Part shown: positions 43,837 through 52,298 of the stretch, in pieces
How positions within the stretch are numbered: position 1 is the stretch's first letter
Layout of the letters: every line of letters begins with the position of its first letter
Source of the DNA: Schnuerera sp. xch1
GTDB taxonomy: Bacteria > Bacillota > Clostridia > Tissierellales > Tepidimicrobiaceae
Direction: 5' to 3'
DNA length: 64,000 nt
NCBI RefSeq assembly: GCF_019931165.1
Contig: NZ_JAIOUP010000001.1
Coordinates: 372,001 to 436,000, forward strand
Program-made: the position numbers and the translations under genes
Notes under the pieces: generated by a model
Told to the model about the DNA's origin: nothing
The model's input: the letters and a program-made list of their open reading frames with translations, nothing else
Database searches by the model: none

Positions 43837-44649
43837 CTAACTTAAAACACCTAAAGCAGATAAAATTATACCTAAAGATAATAATAGTCCTATTAATTTA
43901 TATGTTGACCAATTATGTTTTTTAATTAAATAATATACTCCTATAGTAACTAAAGCCGGTAATAATCTAGGTAGTATTTGATCAAATATAGTTTGAAGAG
44001 CTACTACCTGCTCTTCACCAGAATCAAGGGTTGTAGTATATTTCAATGCTATATCTGCTTTAACAAAACTAACTGCAAGACCAGATATTACTGTAACCCC
44101 TATTATATTCGCAGCTTCTGAAATAATAGATATTTTTTGACTTAAAACATCTATTACTTTTGTACCAAGTTTATATCCTAAAAGTCCCATTGTTAACTTT
44201 ATAGCTAATATTATACCTATCATAGCTACTAAAAATAATATAGGTCCTGCAATCAAACCATCAATAGCGAGACTGGCTGCTATTGTTGAGAATAGTGGAG
44301 CCAAACCAAATTGAGAAATTGAATCACCAATACCTGCCATTGGACCCATAAGGGCAAGTTTCATACCTCGTGCATCCTTTACATCTTCGCCATTATCTAA
44401 CATCGCAAGTTGTAAACTTGAAATAAAGGGTACCATGTGTGGACTGGTATTGTAAAATTCTATATTACCTAGTAATGCTTCCTTTAATTCCTTTGGCTTA
44501 CCTTTGTATATTTTCTTTAGTGCTGGATAAATTGAATAGGCATAACCAGTTCCCTGATAACTATTATAATTAAAGCCATTCTGTAAGAAATATGATCTTA
44601 AAGAAGTTTTTATATAATCACTCTTTTTTAATTTCAATCTAGATTCCAT
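43837..44649 (-). CDS. PTS EIID component, Man family
   Basis: 270 residues. 'GTGYAYSIYPALKKIY' and 'LMGPMAGIGDSISQFG' are EIID signatures, followed by C-terminal membrane helices. It forms the membrane complex with EIIC and overlaps the EIIC gene by 11 bases. Confidence 0.94.
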   Translation of the reverse strand: MESRLKLKKSDYIKTSLRSYFLQNGFNYNSYQGTGYAYSIYPALKKIYKGKPKELKEALLGNIEFYNTSPHMVPFISSLQLAMLDNGEDVKDARGMKLALMGPMAGIGDSISQFGLAPLFSTIAASLAIDGLIAGPILFLVAMIGIILAIKLTMGLLGYKLGTKVIDVLSQKISIISEAANIIGVTVISGLAVSFVKADIALKYTTTLDSGEEQVVALQTIFDQILPRLLPALVTIGVYYLIKKHNWSTYKLIGLLLSLGIILSALGVLS

Positions 44650-45430
44650 CAGTAGTTACCTCACTTTCATCATCATTTCTGAATGTAGCTGACTCTTGAT
44701 CTGCTCTGAAATAAACTATTAGTGCAAATACAGCAGCTATAATAGCAACTCCCATAACTGGTAATTCTAGGTATGCTACTAAAGCATATCCCAATAATAC
44801 ATAAGGAATATGTTCCTTTTTCGCCATAACTGTCATTATCATAGCAAATCCTATAGCAGGTAATAATTTACCAGCAACAGTTAATCCATCTAATAACCAA
44901 ACTGGGAACGCTTCTACAAATGCCTCAAGAGCTCCCATACTTACTGATGATATAAATCCTACAGCAAATCCTACTACTAAGAATCCTATAAAAGTTGAAT
45001 TTGTCAATAACTTAAATTTTACATATTTTCCTTGTTCCAATGCTTTTTTAGCACTGGCAGGAGTACCTGAAAACACAGTGTATATTGCTGTTGTAGCTAA
45101 TTGGAATAAAACAGCAAATGGATAAGATAAAGCTAAAGCAGTTTCCACTGTCATTCCACTTGATTTTAATGTAATGGCCATTATAGTACCTACAACTCCT
45201 GGTCCCATTGGATTAGGAGGTACGGTTCCACCTGCTCCAACTCCAAAGCCCATAAATGCAAGCTCACCTATTGCTCCCATTGCCAAACCTGTTTTAACAT
45301 CTCCCAATACTAAACCTACAAAAAATGATAAAACAATAACCCTATTAGTATATATTCCTAGTAGCATTCCTGAAAAACAAATAGCAGTTATTACGCCAAT
45401 TAATAACGCTTGAAACATTGATATATCCAT
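44639..45430 (-). CDS. PTS EIIC component, Man family
   Basis: 263 residues with about eight membrane helices. 'GVGAGGTVPPNPMGPGVVGT' region near 62-80 is the conserved EIIC loop. It is the sugar-translocating subunit. Confidence 0.94.
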   Translation of the reverse strand: MDISMFQALLIGVITAICFSGMLLGIYTNRVIVLSFFVGLVLGDVKTGLAMGAIGELAFMGFGVGAGGTVPPNPMGPGVVGTIMAITLKSSGMTVETALALSYPFAVLFQLATTAIYTVFSGTPASAKKALEQGKYVKFKLLTNSTFIGFLVVGFAVGFISSVSMGALEAFVEAFPVWLLDGLTVAGKLLPAIGFAMIMTVMAKKEHIPYVLLGYALVAYLELPVMGVAIIAAVFALIVYFRADQESATFRNDDESEVTTDGI

Positions 45431-45457
45431 TATCTTTCCCCCTTTAAATTTTTCATA

Positions 45458-45952
45458 TTAAAGAAACTCATTTAATACATTTATAGTTGATTCCCCATCA
45501 TTAGAAACTGGGGATATTTTAGTATTAAATTTAATATTATGTTCATCTCTCAATTTTCTTAATGACTCCTTGTCCTCATCACCTAAGTAAATAAATTGAG
45601 AAACCTTGTCCTTTCCTTCAGCAGAATGTATATTCCCTATATTTATTTCTGTTACTGGGAAGCCGCCTTCTACAAGTCTTAAAGCATCCTTTGGCGATTT
45701 AACTATTACAAAGATAACTTGAGATTTACTTGCTTTGTATATTACTTCATTAGTCTTATCTATGGTAAAAAATCTAACCCCTACCTTAGGCGGAACAACT
45801 GTCTTCATTAATGTCTGTTGAATTTTATTTGTTGAACATTCATCGTTAGCAACTATTACAAGATTTACACCTAAAGATTTAAGCCATAATTGACCTTGAC
45901 CATGAATCAGCCTTTCATCGATCCTTACCATTTTAATATTTGGTTTATCCAT
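45458..45952 (-). CDS. PTS EIIB component, Man family
   Basis: 164 residues. Phosphorylated His17 in 'RIDERLIHGQGQLWLK'. It transfers phosphate to the incoming sugar. It is the first PTS gene, 27 bp before EIIC and 80 bp after the flavoprotein gene. Confidence 0.95.
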   Translation of the reverse strand: MDKPNIKMVRIDERLIHGQGQLWLKSLGVNLVIVANDECSTNKIQQTLMKTVVPPKVGVRFFTIDKTNEVIYKASKSQVIFVIVKSPKDALRLVEGGFPVTEINIGNIHSAEGKDKVSQFIYLGDEDKESLRKLRDEHNIKFNTKISPVSNDGESTINVLNEFL

Positions 45953-46032
45953 ATTTACTCACCTTCCAGAATATATTTAGGTTAATAAAGGCAACCTATA
46001 ATCCTTCATTTACTACAAAACTATACATTAAA

Positions 46033-48090
46033 TTACTTTGTACTATTCAAATACTCTACAATCTTTTCATCTGGTGGATAAGTAAAATCTAATACATTAT
46101 AGATTTCCTTCTGGCGATACCCTTCCCAAACATTTTCAAACCAAGAATCATATTCAGGAATAGGTCGTACATCTACCCAATTATGGAAAACGCTAATCTC
46201 GTCGTCTTTACTGACTATAGTTTCACAGATCTTATCCTTTATATCATTTTCTAATGAAAACTTAAATACCTTATCCCCAATTTTTACTGCATGGCTACCA
46301 TTTTCATCGTTTATTAAATATGAGCCTCTACTGTCTCCACCTTTATAAATATATTCTAAAATTTCACTCAAAAGTGCTATTTGAGTTATCAGCATATCGT
46401 ATGCTCTAAATACAGAAGGTAACTCTTTTAAATCATGTATATAGATAATATCTGTAAACTCATCAAATATTTTCTTGAATTTAGCTAATATTCTTTCTAT
46501 ACTATCCTTGTCCCTAATAAAGGCACCTACTTTGGACATATCTTTCTGTAAGTCCTTTTGTACATCAAATATATTTGATTTTTTATCTTTTTCTATCTTT
46601 ATATTATTTATCAAATGTATCCTATCTATGACTTGTCTATCTACTAGCTTAGTGAAACTATCTAAGTCTATAGGATTATCATCATATTTATTAGCTATAT
46701 ATTCTGCAGCTCTATAGCTTCCTACTTGAGTAGAGTTTAGGGCACTTCCACCTGGTCTATAGATACCTAATGTTCCATTTACTTCACCTACTGGAAAGAA
46801 ATGCTTTAGATTGCTTTCCCACCAAATGTTTCCATCCAAGCCTCCATTTTGATGTTGAGCACATACATCTATTTCTAAATATTCCGTTCTTATATCTATA
46901 TTGTTATTTAAATATAATTCTATAGATAAAGGATTCATCTTTTCTAGTCTTTCTATAGGAGTTTTTAAAAGTGCATTGGAATTATTTAGATAATCATATG
47001 CTTCCTTACGTAAAAGTGAAAAATCTAATCCACCATCAACAGTTGCACAGTTCGGATTCTTTGTGAAGTCTAAAAATACCCTTCTTTCCTTAATCTGTGT
47101 TTCCATATATATAAGTAAATCAATTATCGATGAACCATTGTTGCTTAATTTTCTAGCATCGAAAGGCCACTGATATCCCTTTAGGAAAATAGCATTTAAC
47201 AAATCCGTCGGATTATCAAAATAATCTTCTAAGAATTCCCTTTCATCTTCCATATTTTCATCAGTGGATATATATCTAGGGATAACTTGCTGATATGTTC
47301 CAGATAGATTCCATCTAAATTTTGTAGATGCTATACCGTATTGCCATTCTGTCAAATTGTTAGCTTTAGCTCCTGCTTCCAAAGCAATCCCTGTAGCACC
47401 TGATTGACTCTTAGGAAAAACCGATCTGTAATATATAGATGCTGGTCCACCTGTACCATAAACTATATTTCTACAATTAAATAGACTTAATCCATAATTT
47501 TCTTCATTAATATTTCTAATATCTAATGCTAAAACCCCTAAAGCTTCTTCCTTATCTTCATCCTTTAAAATGGAAATAACTAAAAATCTATCATATATAT
47601 CTGTGCCGTTTTTTCTAACTTGTTCCTCTAATCTTTGGGTCATGCATTTAGATGTTAAAGGGCCTACAGAACTTGCTCTACTGTTTTCATCATGGTCTGT
47701 CATGTATCCTACGTATTGGCCGAAGGAATCATGAGGAAATGGCACCCCTATATCGATTAACTTGTAAAAACTCTTCAGCGAAAGTGCTGCTTCCACTAAA
47801 GCTATATCTCCGTGCATTGCGCCACCATTGAATAATGTTTGAGACATCTTCAAAGGGCTATCTAAATCTTTGATAGAAGTAGATTGTTTATAATAAGTTT
47901 GTTTATCAGAACCAGTATTCCTTGAAGTTCCTCTATTCATTCCTTCAGTTATTAAGGCTATATTTTTTTGTCCTAATTTATATAGAGAATCAGCAGCATT
48001 AAGGCTTGCCGCCCCTGAGCCTACCACTACTGTATTGTACTCATATACATTTATAGGTATATTTTCAATTATTATCTGGCCTTTTAACAT
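46033..48090 (-). CDS. FAD-dependent oxidoreductase of the fumarate reductase/succinate dehydrogenase flavoprotein superfamily
   Basis: 685 residues. N-terminal FAD motif 'TVVVGSGAASLNAADSLY' near 22-39 and 'EGMNRGTSRNTGSDKQ'; C-terminal FAD contact 'VGEVNGTLGIYRPGGSALNSTQVGS' region. It is longer than soluble fumarate reductase flavoproteins because of a 120-residue helical tail. No Fe-S partner is encoded nearby. It lies three bases after an SDR gene that overlaps an old-yellow-enzyme gene, so all three likely act on one substrate. That substrate is unknown. Confidence 0.8.
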   Translation of the reverse strand: MLKGQIIIENIPINVYEYNTVVVGSGAASLNAADSLYKLGQKNIALITEGMNRGTSRNTGSDKQTYYKQSTSIKDLDSPLKMSQTLFNGGAMHGDIALVEAALSLKSFYKLIDIGVPFPHDSFGQYVGYMTDHDENSRASSVGPLTSKCMTQRLEEQVRKNGTDIYDRFLVISILKDEDKEEALGVLALDIRNINEENYGLSLFNCRNIVYGTGGPASIYYRSVFPKSQSGATGIALEAGAKANNLTEWQYGIASTKFRWNLSGTYQQVIPRYISTDENMEDEREFLEDYFDNPTDLLNAIFLKGYQWPFDARKLSNNGSSIIDLLIYMETQIKERRVFLDFTKNPNCATVDGGLDFSLLRKEAYDYLNNSNALLKTPIERLEKMNPLSIELYLNNNIDIRTEYLEIDVCAQHQNGGLDGNIWWESNLKHFFPVGEVNGTLGIYRPGGSALNSTQVGSYRAAEYIANKYDDNPIDLDSFTKLVDRQVIDRIHLINNIKIEKDKKSNIFDVQKDLQKDMSKVGAFIRDKDSIERILAKFKKIFDEFTDIIYIHDLKELPSVFRAYDMLITQIALLSEILEYIYKGGDSRGSYLINDENGSHAVKIGDKVFKFSLENDIKDKICETIVSKDDEISVFHNWVDVRPIPEYDSWFENVWEGYRQKEIYNVLDFTYPPDEKIVEYLNSTK

Positions 48091-48093
48091 AGA

Positions 48094-48852
48094 TTATAGC
48101 CTCCTTATGTGGAATCCACCATCAACATTTATAATATCTCCTGTTGAATAACACATCTTTGGTGAAGATAATACAGATACAACTCCTGCTATATCCTTCG
48201 GTGTCCCCCATCTCTTAATTGGTAATATCCCTTCTTCTTCGATCAATTGATTATATTTTTCTTCAACTGTTGATGTCATATCCGTCTTTATTATACCTGG
48301 TCTTATTTCATAAACGAATATTCCATATTCTGCTAATCTATCAGCAAAGAGAGTTGTCACCATGCTTATCCCTGCTTTAGATATACAATATTCACCTCTA
48401 TTTATAGATGATGTATAGGCTGACATGGATGATACATTGATGATTTTAGATGGGAAATCAGTCTTATCTTGTTTTAGCATTACATTTGCCACCGTCTGTG
48501 TCATGAAATATGTGCCCTTTAGATTTGTATTTACAACGAAATCAAAGCTTTCTGGTGTAGTGCTTAAAATATCATTTCTTTCCTTTGGTGCTACACCTGC
48601 ATTGTTAACTAAGATATCTATTCTTCCAAATTTTGATATAACATTATCTATACTTTCTTTAATTTTTTCAACATTACTGATATCAGTTGGAATAAATTGA
48701 ACTTTTCCATTGGATTGTTCAATTAAATTTTTTATACCGGAAGTCTTAGTTCTTCCGAGGCAGGCTATCGAAAATCTATCTTCGTAAAGTTGTTGAACTA
48801 CTCCAAAACCAATGCCCTTTGCTCCACCTGTTACAACAGCTACTCTATGCAT
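48094..48852 (-). CDS. Short-chain dehydrogenase/reductase
   Basis: 252 residues. 'VTGGAKGIGFGVV' near 7-19, 'NNAGVAP' and catalytic 'YCISKAG' (Tyr/Lys), ending 'INVDGGF'. It is named 3-ketoacyl-ACP reductase in many annotations, but no fatty-acid genes are nearby. It overlaps the upstream flavin oxidoreductase gene by eight bases, so an oxidised sugar derivative is a more likely substrate. Confidence 0.88.
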   Translation of the reverse strand: MHRVAVVTGGAKGIGFGVVQQLYEDRFSIACLGRTKTSGIKNLIEQSNGKVQFIPTDISNVEKIKESIDNVISKFGRIDILVNNAGVAPKERNDILSTTPESFDFVVNTNLKGTYFMTQTVANVMLKQDKTDFPSKIINVSSMSAYTSSINRGEYCISKAGISMVTTLFADRLAEYGIFVYEIRPGIIKTDMTSTVEEKYNQLIEEEGILPIKRWGTPKDIAGVVSVLSSPKMCYSTGDIINVDGGFHIRRL

Positions 48853-50209
48853 CTTTTACTATTTCCCCTTTCTTCATATCATTATAAATAGGTAAATATA
48901 CTTCACTATCTCTAATAACACATCCACATGTTCCTATTTTAGATTTCATTTCACTACATTTACTGCAGGATATACAAACCCTGTTTTTCTTCATTTTTCC
49001 GTCATTCAATATATCCTTTGCAAAATCTGGATATGCTAATCCTTCCCTTCCAAATCCTATAATATTGCATAAACCGTTTTCTAAGCTTCCAGCCCCTACA
49101 TAAGGTGCCATATGCCTAAACCAGCTATACCCTACTCCTACTATATGAATCTTTGGAAAACTTTTCTGTATCTCTCCAATACCTTTAATGAGCCTATTAC
49201 AACTTTCTAGGGCACTTTCATCTGGTGTATAAGTTCCTATATCATATGGCTTATTAATATGAGGAATAAAATATGGATTTCCCATAGTTAAACTAATTAA
49301 CTTTACACCTTTATCCTCCAATATTTTTATCAATTCCTTAGGCTCATTTAAGTCTGGATTTAAAGATGATTTATTTACACCCCACCCCTGTGGATATGGT
49401 ACAGCATCATATATATTAAGTCTTGAACTTAATATTAAGCCCTTACAATATTCATCTTCTCTAATTCTATCAATTATATCTACAAGAAGCTTTATTCTAT
49501 TTTCAAACTTGCCACCATACTTTCCTCCTCTTTCATAGGCAGATAGTAGTTCTGCCAGTAAATATCCATGACAAGATTTTATATCTACACTATTAAATCC
49601 TGCCTTTTTAGCCAACCTCGCTGCTTGTAAAAAGTCCTCTTCAACTTCTCTTAAATATTCATCAGTGACTAAGTGATAATCTTTAGAAATTCCTAATTTA
49701 TCATCTAATAGTTTCTTGTGAGTGGCAATTATAGGTTTTCTCTTACCTTTAACTTTACAATATCTACCAGAATGGTTTAATTGAAGTATGGTCAATGGAT
49801 TATGATCTTCGCCAAATTCTTGTTTAGCTGATGATTTAATTAAATCATTTAATTTTTTAAAATCAGTCCAATTTTCTTCTGTTATCCATAGTTGTTTGTC
49901 ATTAGACTTGCCTTCTTTTGAAACACTTACAGCCTCTAACCAAATCAACCCTACTCCACCTCTAGCAATTCTTTCATACTTTCTAAAGGTAAGCTCTGTA
50001 GGTTTTCCATCTTCAGATGCATCTCCACCTTCCATAGGCAAACTAGCAATAGAATTAGGAATTATGAAATCATCAATTTTTCTCTTTGTCTTAAATAAAT
50101 CTAAATTATGTGATAATTTAATATCTAAACCTGAATCTTCAATATCTTTTTCTATTTCACTAAGATCTCCATAATTAAAACTTCCTGTACTTTTATATGT
50201 ATTAGACAT
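48845..50209 (-). CDS. Old-yellow-enzyme family NADH:flavin oxidoreductase
   Basis: 454 residues. FMN barrel with 'ILQLNHSGRYCKVKG' (His in the substrate pocket), 'SVDIKSCHGYLLAELLS' and 'ERGGKYGGKFENR'. A cysteine cluster follows ('CISCSKCSEMKSKIGTCGC') that may hold a 4Fe-4S cluster, as in 2,4-dienoyl-CoA reductase-type members, though the second FAD/NAD domain is absent. Ene-reductases of this family reduce activated C=C bonds. It is the first gene of the operon, divergent from an AraC regulator. Confidence 0.82.
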   Translation of the reverse strand: MSNTYKSTGSFNYGDLSEIEKDIEDSGLDIKLSHNLDLFKTKRKIDDFIIPNSIASLPMEGGDASEDGKPTELTFRKYERIARGGVGLIWLEAVSVSKEGKSNDKQLWITEENWTDFKKLNDLIKSSAKQEFGEDHNPLTILQLNHSGRYCKVKGKRKPIIATHKKLLDDKLGISKDYHLVTDEYLREVEEDFLQAARLAKKAGFNSVDIKSCHGYLLAELLSAYERGGKYGGKFENRIKLLVDIIDRIREDEYCKGLILSSRLNIYDAVPYPQGWGVNKSSLNPDLNEPKELIKILEDKGVKLISLTMGNPYFIPHINKPYDIGTYTPDESALESCNRLIKGIGEIQKSFPKIHIVGVGYSWFRHMAPYVGAGSLENGLCNIIGFGREGLAYPDFAKDILNDGKMKKNRVCISCSKCSEMKSKIGTCGCVIRDSEVYLPIYNDMKKGEIVKDA

Positions 50210-50276
50210 CTTTTTCCTCCTACATCTATATTAAATTTAAAATTAAGCGAATCTATTGAATTGTGAATACGTTATC

Positions 50277-50282
50277 ATTATA
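50277..50282 (-). promoter_or_regulatory. -10 of the redox/PTS/lyase operon promoter
   Basis: TATAAT on the minus strand with no good -35 at 16-18 bp, about 70 bp before the flavin oxidoreductase start. The weak -35 suits control by an activator such as the divergent AraC protein. Confidence 0.4.
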
Positions 50283-50356
50283 ATATAGATAAACTTTCAA
50301 TAATATTAACAAATTGTCTAAAAATTGATAAATATTGCTTTATTGGAGGTAGTAAA

Positions 50357-51193
50357 TTGATAAACAAAAAAATAGATATTGATTTCGAAACATTAGAACA
50401 CAAGACAGGTAGTTTGAAAGAGCATTATCATAATGGCTATGAAATAATCTTTATTACTAAAGGGAAGTCAAGTTTTACAATAAATGATAAAAAACATATA
50501 TTTGACAAAAATAGTTTAGTATTCTTAAATAATTTAGAAAGACATAAAATGGATTTAATTGAAACCCCTTATTCTAGACATATGTTAATAATTGATTCAA
50601 TTTATTTAGACAGTATAATTAAAGACCCCATATTACTTTCTATTTTTAAAAGTAGTAGTGATAAAATTAAAGATAAGCTTACAATTAATAATGAACATGT
50701 TGACTTTATAGTTAGAACATTTCAAGAATTAAACTCAATATTTGATAAAAAAAATGAATTTTGGGAAATTGAATTTACTTCAAAATTAATCACTTTAGTT
50801 GTTTTTTTATACAGAGAATATAAAGATTTATTTCCACTTAGTCATATTAGCAAGAGAAAGCAAAAGATACTGGAAGTCCAATCATATATAGATGAGAATT
50901 TTAGAAAAGATATTACGTTAGATAACTTGGCATCTAATTTTTACATAAGTAAATATTATCTTTCTCATTCCTATAAGGAAATTACAGGATTTACAATAAA
51001 ACAATACATATTACTTAAAAGAATTTCTTATGCAAAAAGTCTACTTTATCATACGGATAGAAGTATTACTGACATAGCCATGGAATGCGGATTTAACAGT
51101 CAAAGTAATTTTATCAGAAGCTTTTCAAAGAAAGAAAAACTCACACCTTTACAGTTTAGAAAATATTATCAAAAAATACAGATTACTTTTTAG
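50357..51193 (+). CDS. AraC-family transcriptional regulator with cupin sensor domain
   Basis: 278 residues: N-terminal cupin ('EHYHNGYEIIFITKGKS') and C-terminal double helix-turn-helix ('LDNLASNFYISKYYLSHSYKE', 'ITDIAMECGFNSQSNFIRSF'). The start is TTG after GGAGGT. It is divergent from the redox/PTS/lyase operon and most likely activates it when the uronide is present. Confidence 0.92.
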   Translation: MINKKIDIDFETLEHKTGSLKEHYHNGYEIIFITKGKSSFTINDKKHIFDKNSLVFLNNLERHKMDLIETPYSRHMLIIDSIYLDSIIKDPILLSIFKSSSDKIKDKLTINNEHVDFIVRTFQELNSIFDKKNEFWEIEFTSKLITLVVFLYREYKDLFPLSHISKRKQKILEVQSYIDENFRKDITLDNLASNFYISKYYLSHSYKEITGFTIKQYILLKRISYAKSLLYHTDRSITDIAMECGFNSQSNFIRSFSKKEKLTPLQFRKYYQKIQITF

Positions 51194-51305
51194 TGAAATA
51201 AGTTATTTTACAATTTTAAAAGTTTTGTGGTTAGTATATATTTGTTTATATATAATTTTGTATTATATAACCTTTTACAAATTAAAGTATTTAACAATCC
51301 ATAAA

Positions 51306-51343
51306 TGGGAGGACTCGAACCCCCAACCTCTTGATTCGTAGTC
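51306..51343 (-). pseudogene. 3' half of a tRNA-Arg(ACG) gene, probable attachment-site copy
   Basis: On the minus strand the sequence runs from the anticodon loop CTACGAA through a canonical T-arm (GGGGG, loop TTCGAGT, CCTCC). The anticodon 5' stem, D-arm and 5' acceptor strand are missing. Such fragments are what tyrosine integrases leave at the far end of an element inserted into a tRNA gene. The intact tRNA is not in this window; by orientation it would lie at higher coordinates. Confidence 0.7.
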
Positions 51344-51436
51344 TTGTTTTTTACTTTTTGTGTATTTATATAATCTTATAGAGGTATTGATTTTGCTTGA
51401 TTATGGGGAATATACCTTTGTTATGGTTTAATAATT

Positions 51437-51479
51437 TTTGACTACTATTTATTGCTTTAGTAGTCAAATAGTAGGCAAA
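51437..51479. repeat. Three copies of an 11-bp repeat, possible integrase arm sites
   Basis: TAGTAG[T/G]CAAA occurs at 51458-51468 and 51469-51479 as a direct tandem and inverted at 51437-51447. They lie 94-174 bp from the tRNA fragment, where arm-type integrase sites are usual. Confidence 0.45.
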
Positions 51480-51542
51480 GATAATATGTAGATATGTAAC
51501 TATGACTTCATTTTCTAAATAAATCTATATTACTTTTATATA

Positions 51543-51941
51543 CTATGAAAACACCTTAACTACTCCATCACTTAAAGTCATAATAGCAATTGCCGCTATT
51601 AATGTCCCACTCCATATTCCTATACCAGGCAAAGGAATAGCAACTATCAGTATAAGTCCCTAAAAACCATATTTCTTTACATTATGACCTTTTTCCATAG
51701 ATCTGTTGGTTAGCTTGTCTACTATATTTCTAAATAATTTTGTCCTCCTTAAATAATTAAACACTGGTCTAATACCAAATAAAAGAATTGGTACAAGTAA
51801 CATGCTATCTATGAAACTAATTATAGTAGCATGTATAGACACCATTCTCATGGTCATGCCTACAGGAATAACTCCTCTAAGTTCTATTATTGGTAATGCC
51901 ATATTAGCACCTTGCGAAAATGTATTTATATATACAGGCAC
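51543..51941 (-). pseudogene. Broken small multidrug-export (COG2426-type) membrane protein gene
   Basis: 'LPIIELRGVIPVGM' and 'FNYLRRTKLFRNIVDKL' are clear family segments. The frame meets a TAG at 51660 and then continues in the same frame with 'IVAIPLPGIGIWSGTLIAA', the conserved C-terminal motif, to a stop at 51543. So a nonsense mutation splits the gene. The middle and extreme C-terminal parts also look shortened. The N-terminus lacks the usual first helix. Confidence 0.75.
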
Positions 51942-52298
51942 TTTCTATAATACTTCAATACTTCGACAAAACATATTAATTTCCTTCTTTTTATATTTAA
52001 ATTGATTTATCTCATACTAAATAAGAGCAAACTTAACATCATCTATACTGAATTTAATATACTCATCAAAAAATTTAATAAATTGTTAAGTTAAGTAGCT
52101 TGGATTGTCAATGTTGAGTGTTCTTAATAAATTTAATAAATAAAATAATATATTTCATTTTTACAATTTCTATCACAAAATAGTAATTTTGAGTCGCTAT
52201 AATTAAAAAAGATATAGCATTTAAAAAATATTTTTATTACTATATCTTTGACTATTCGCATGTAGTTTTAGAATATTCAATAGGTATATTTAAATATT
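51942..52298. other. 357-bp AT-rich stretch with one terminator
   Basis: No open frame with a ribosome site. The only structure recognised is the hairpin at 52202-52249, described separately. Confidence 0.6.
52202..52249 (-). terminator. Terminator of the dGTPase/ATP-grasp unit
   Basis: A 10-bp perfect stem (52208-52217 with 52240-52249) with a long AT-rich loop, followed on the minus strand by six T. It lies about 50 bp after the ATP-grasp-like stop codon. Confidence 0.6.

Larger units (their letters stand above)
51194..51542. other. 349-bp non-coding stretch with integration-scar features
   Basis: No protein gene. It contains the tRNA-Arg 3' fragment (51306-51343) and a set of 11-bp repeats (51437-51479), each described separately. 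Confidence 0.7.

Noticed and set aside
48094-48852. Reading the SDR as a fatty-acid FabG
   Set aside because: No fatty-acid genes are near and the gene is overlapped by an old-yellow-enzyme gene in a sugar operon.
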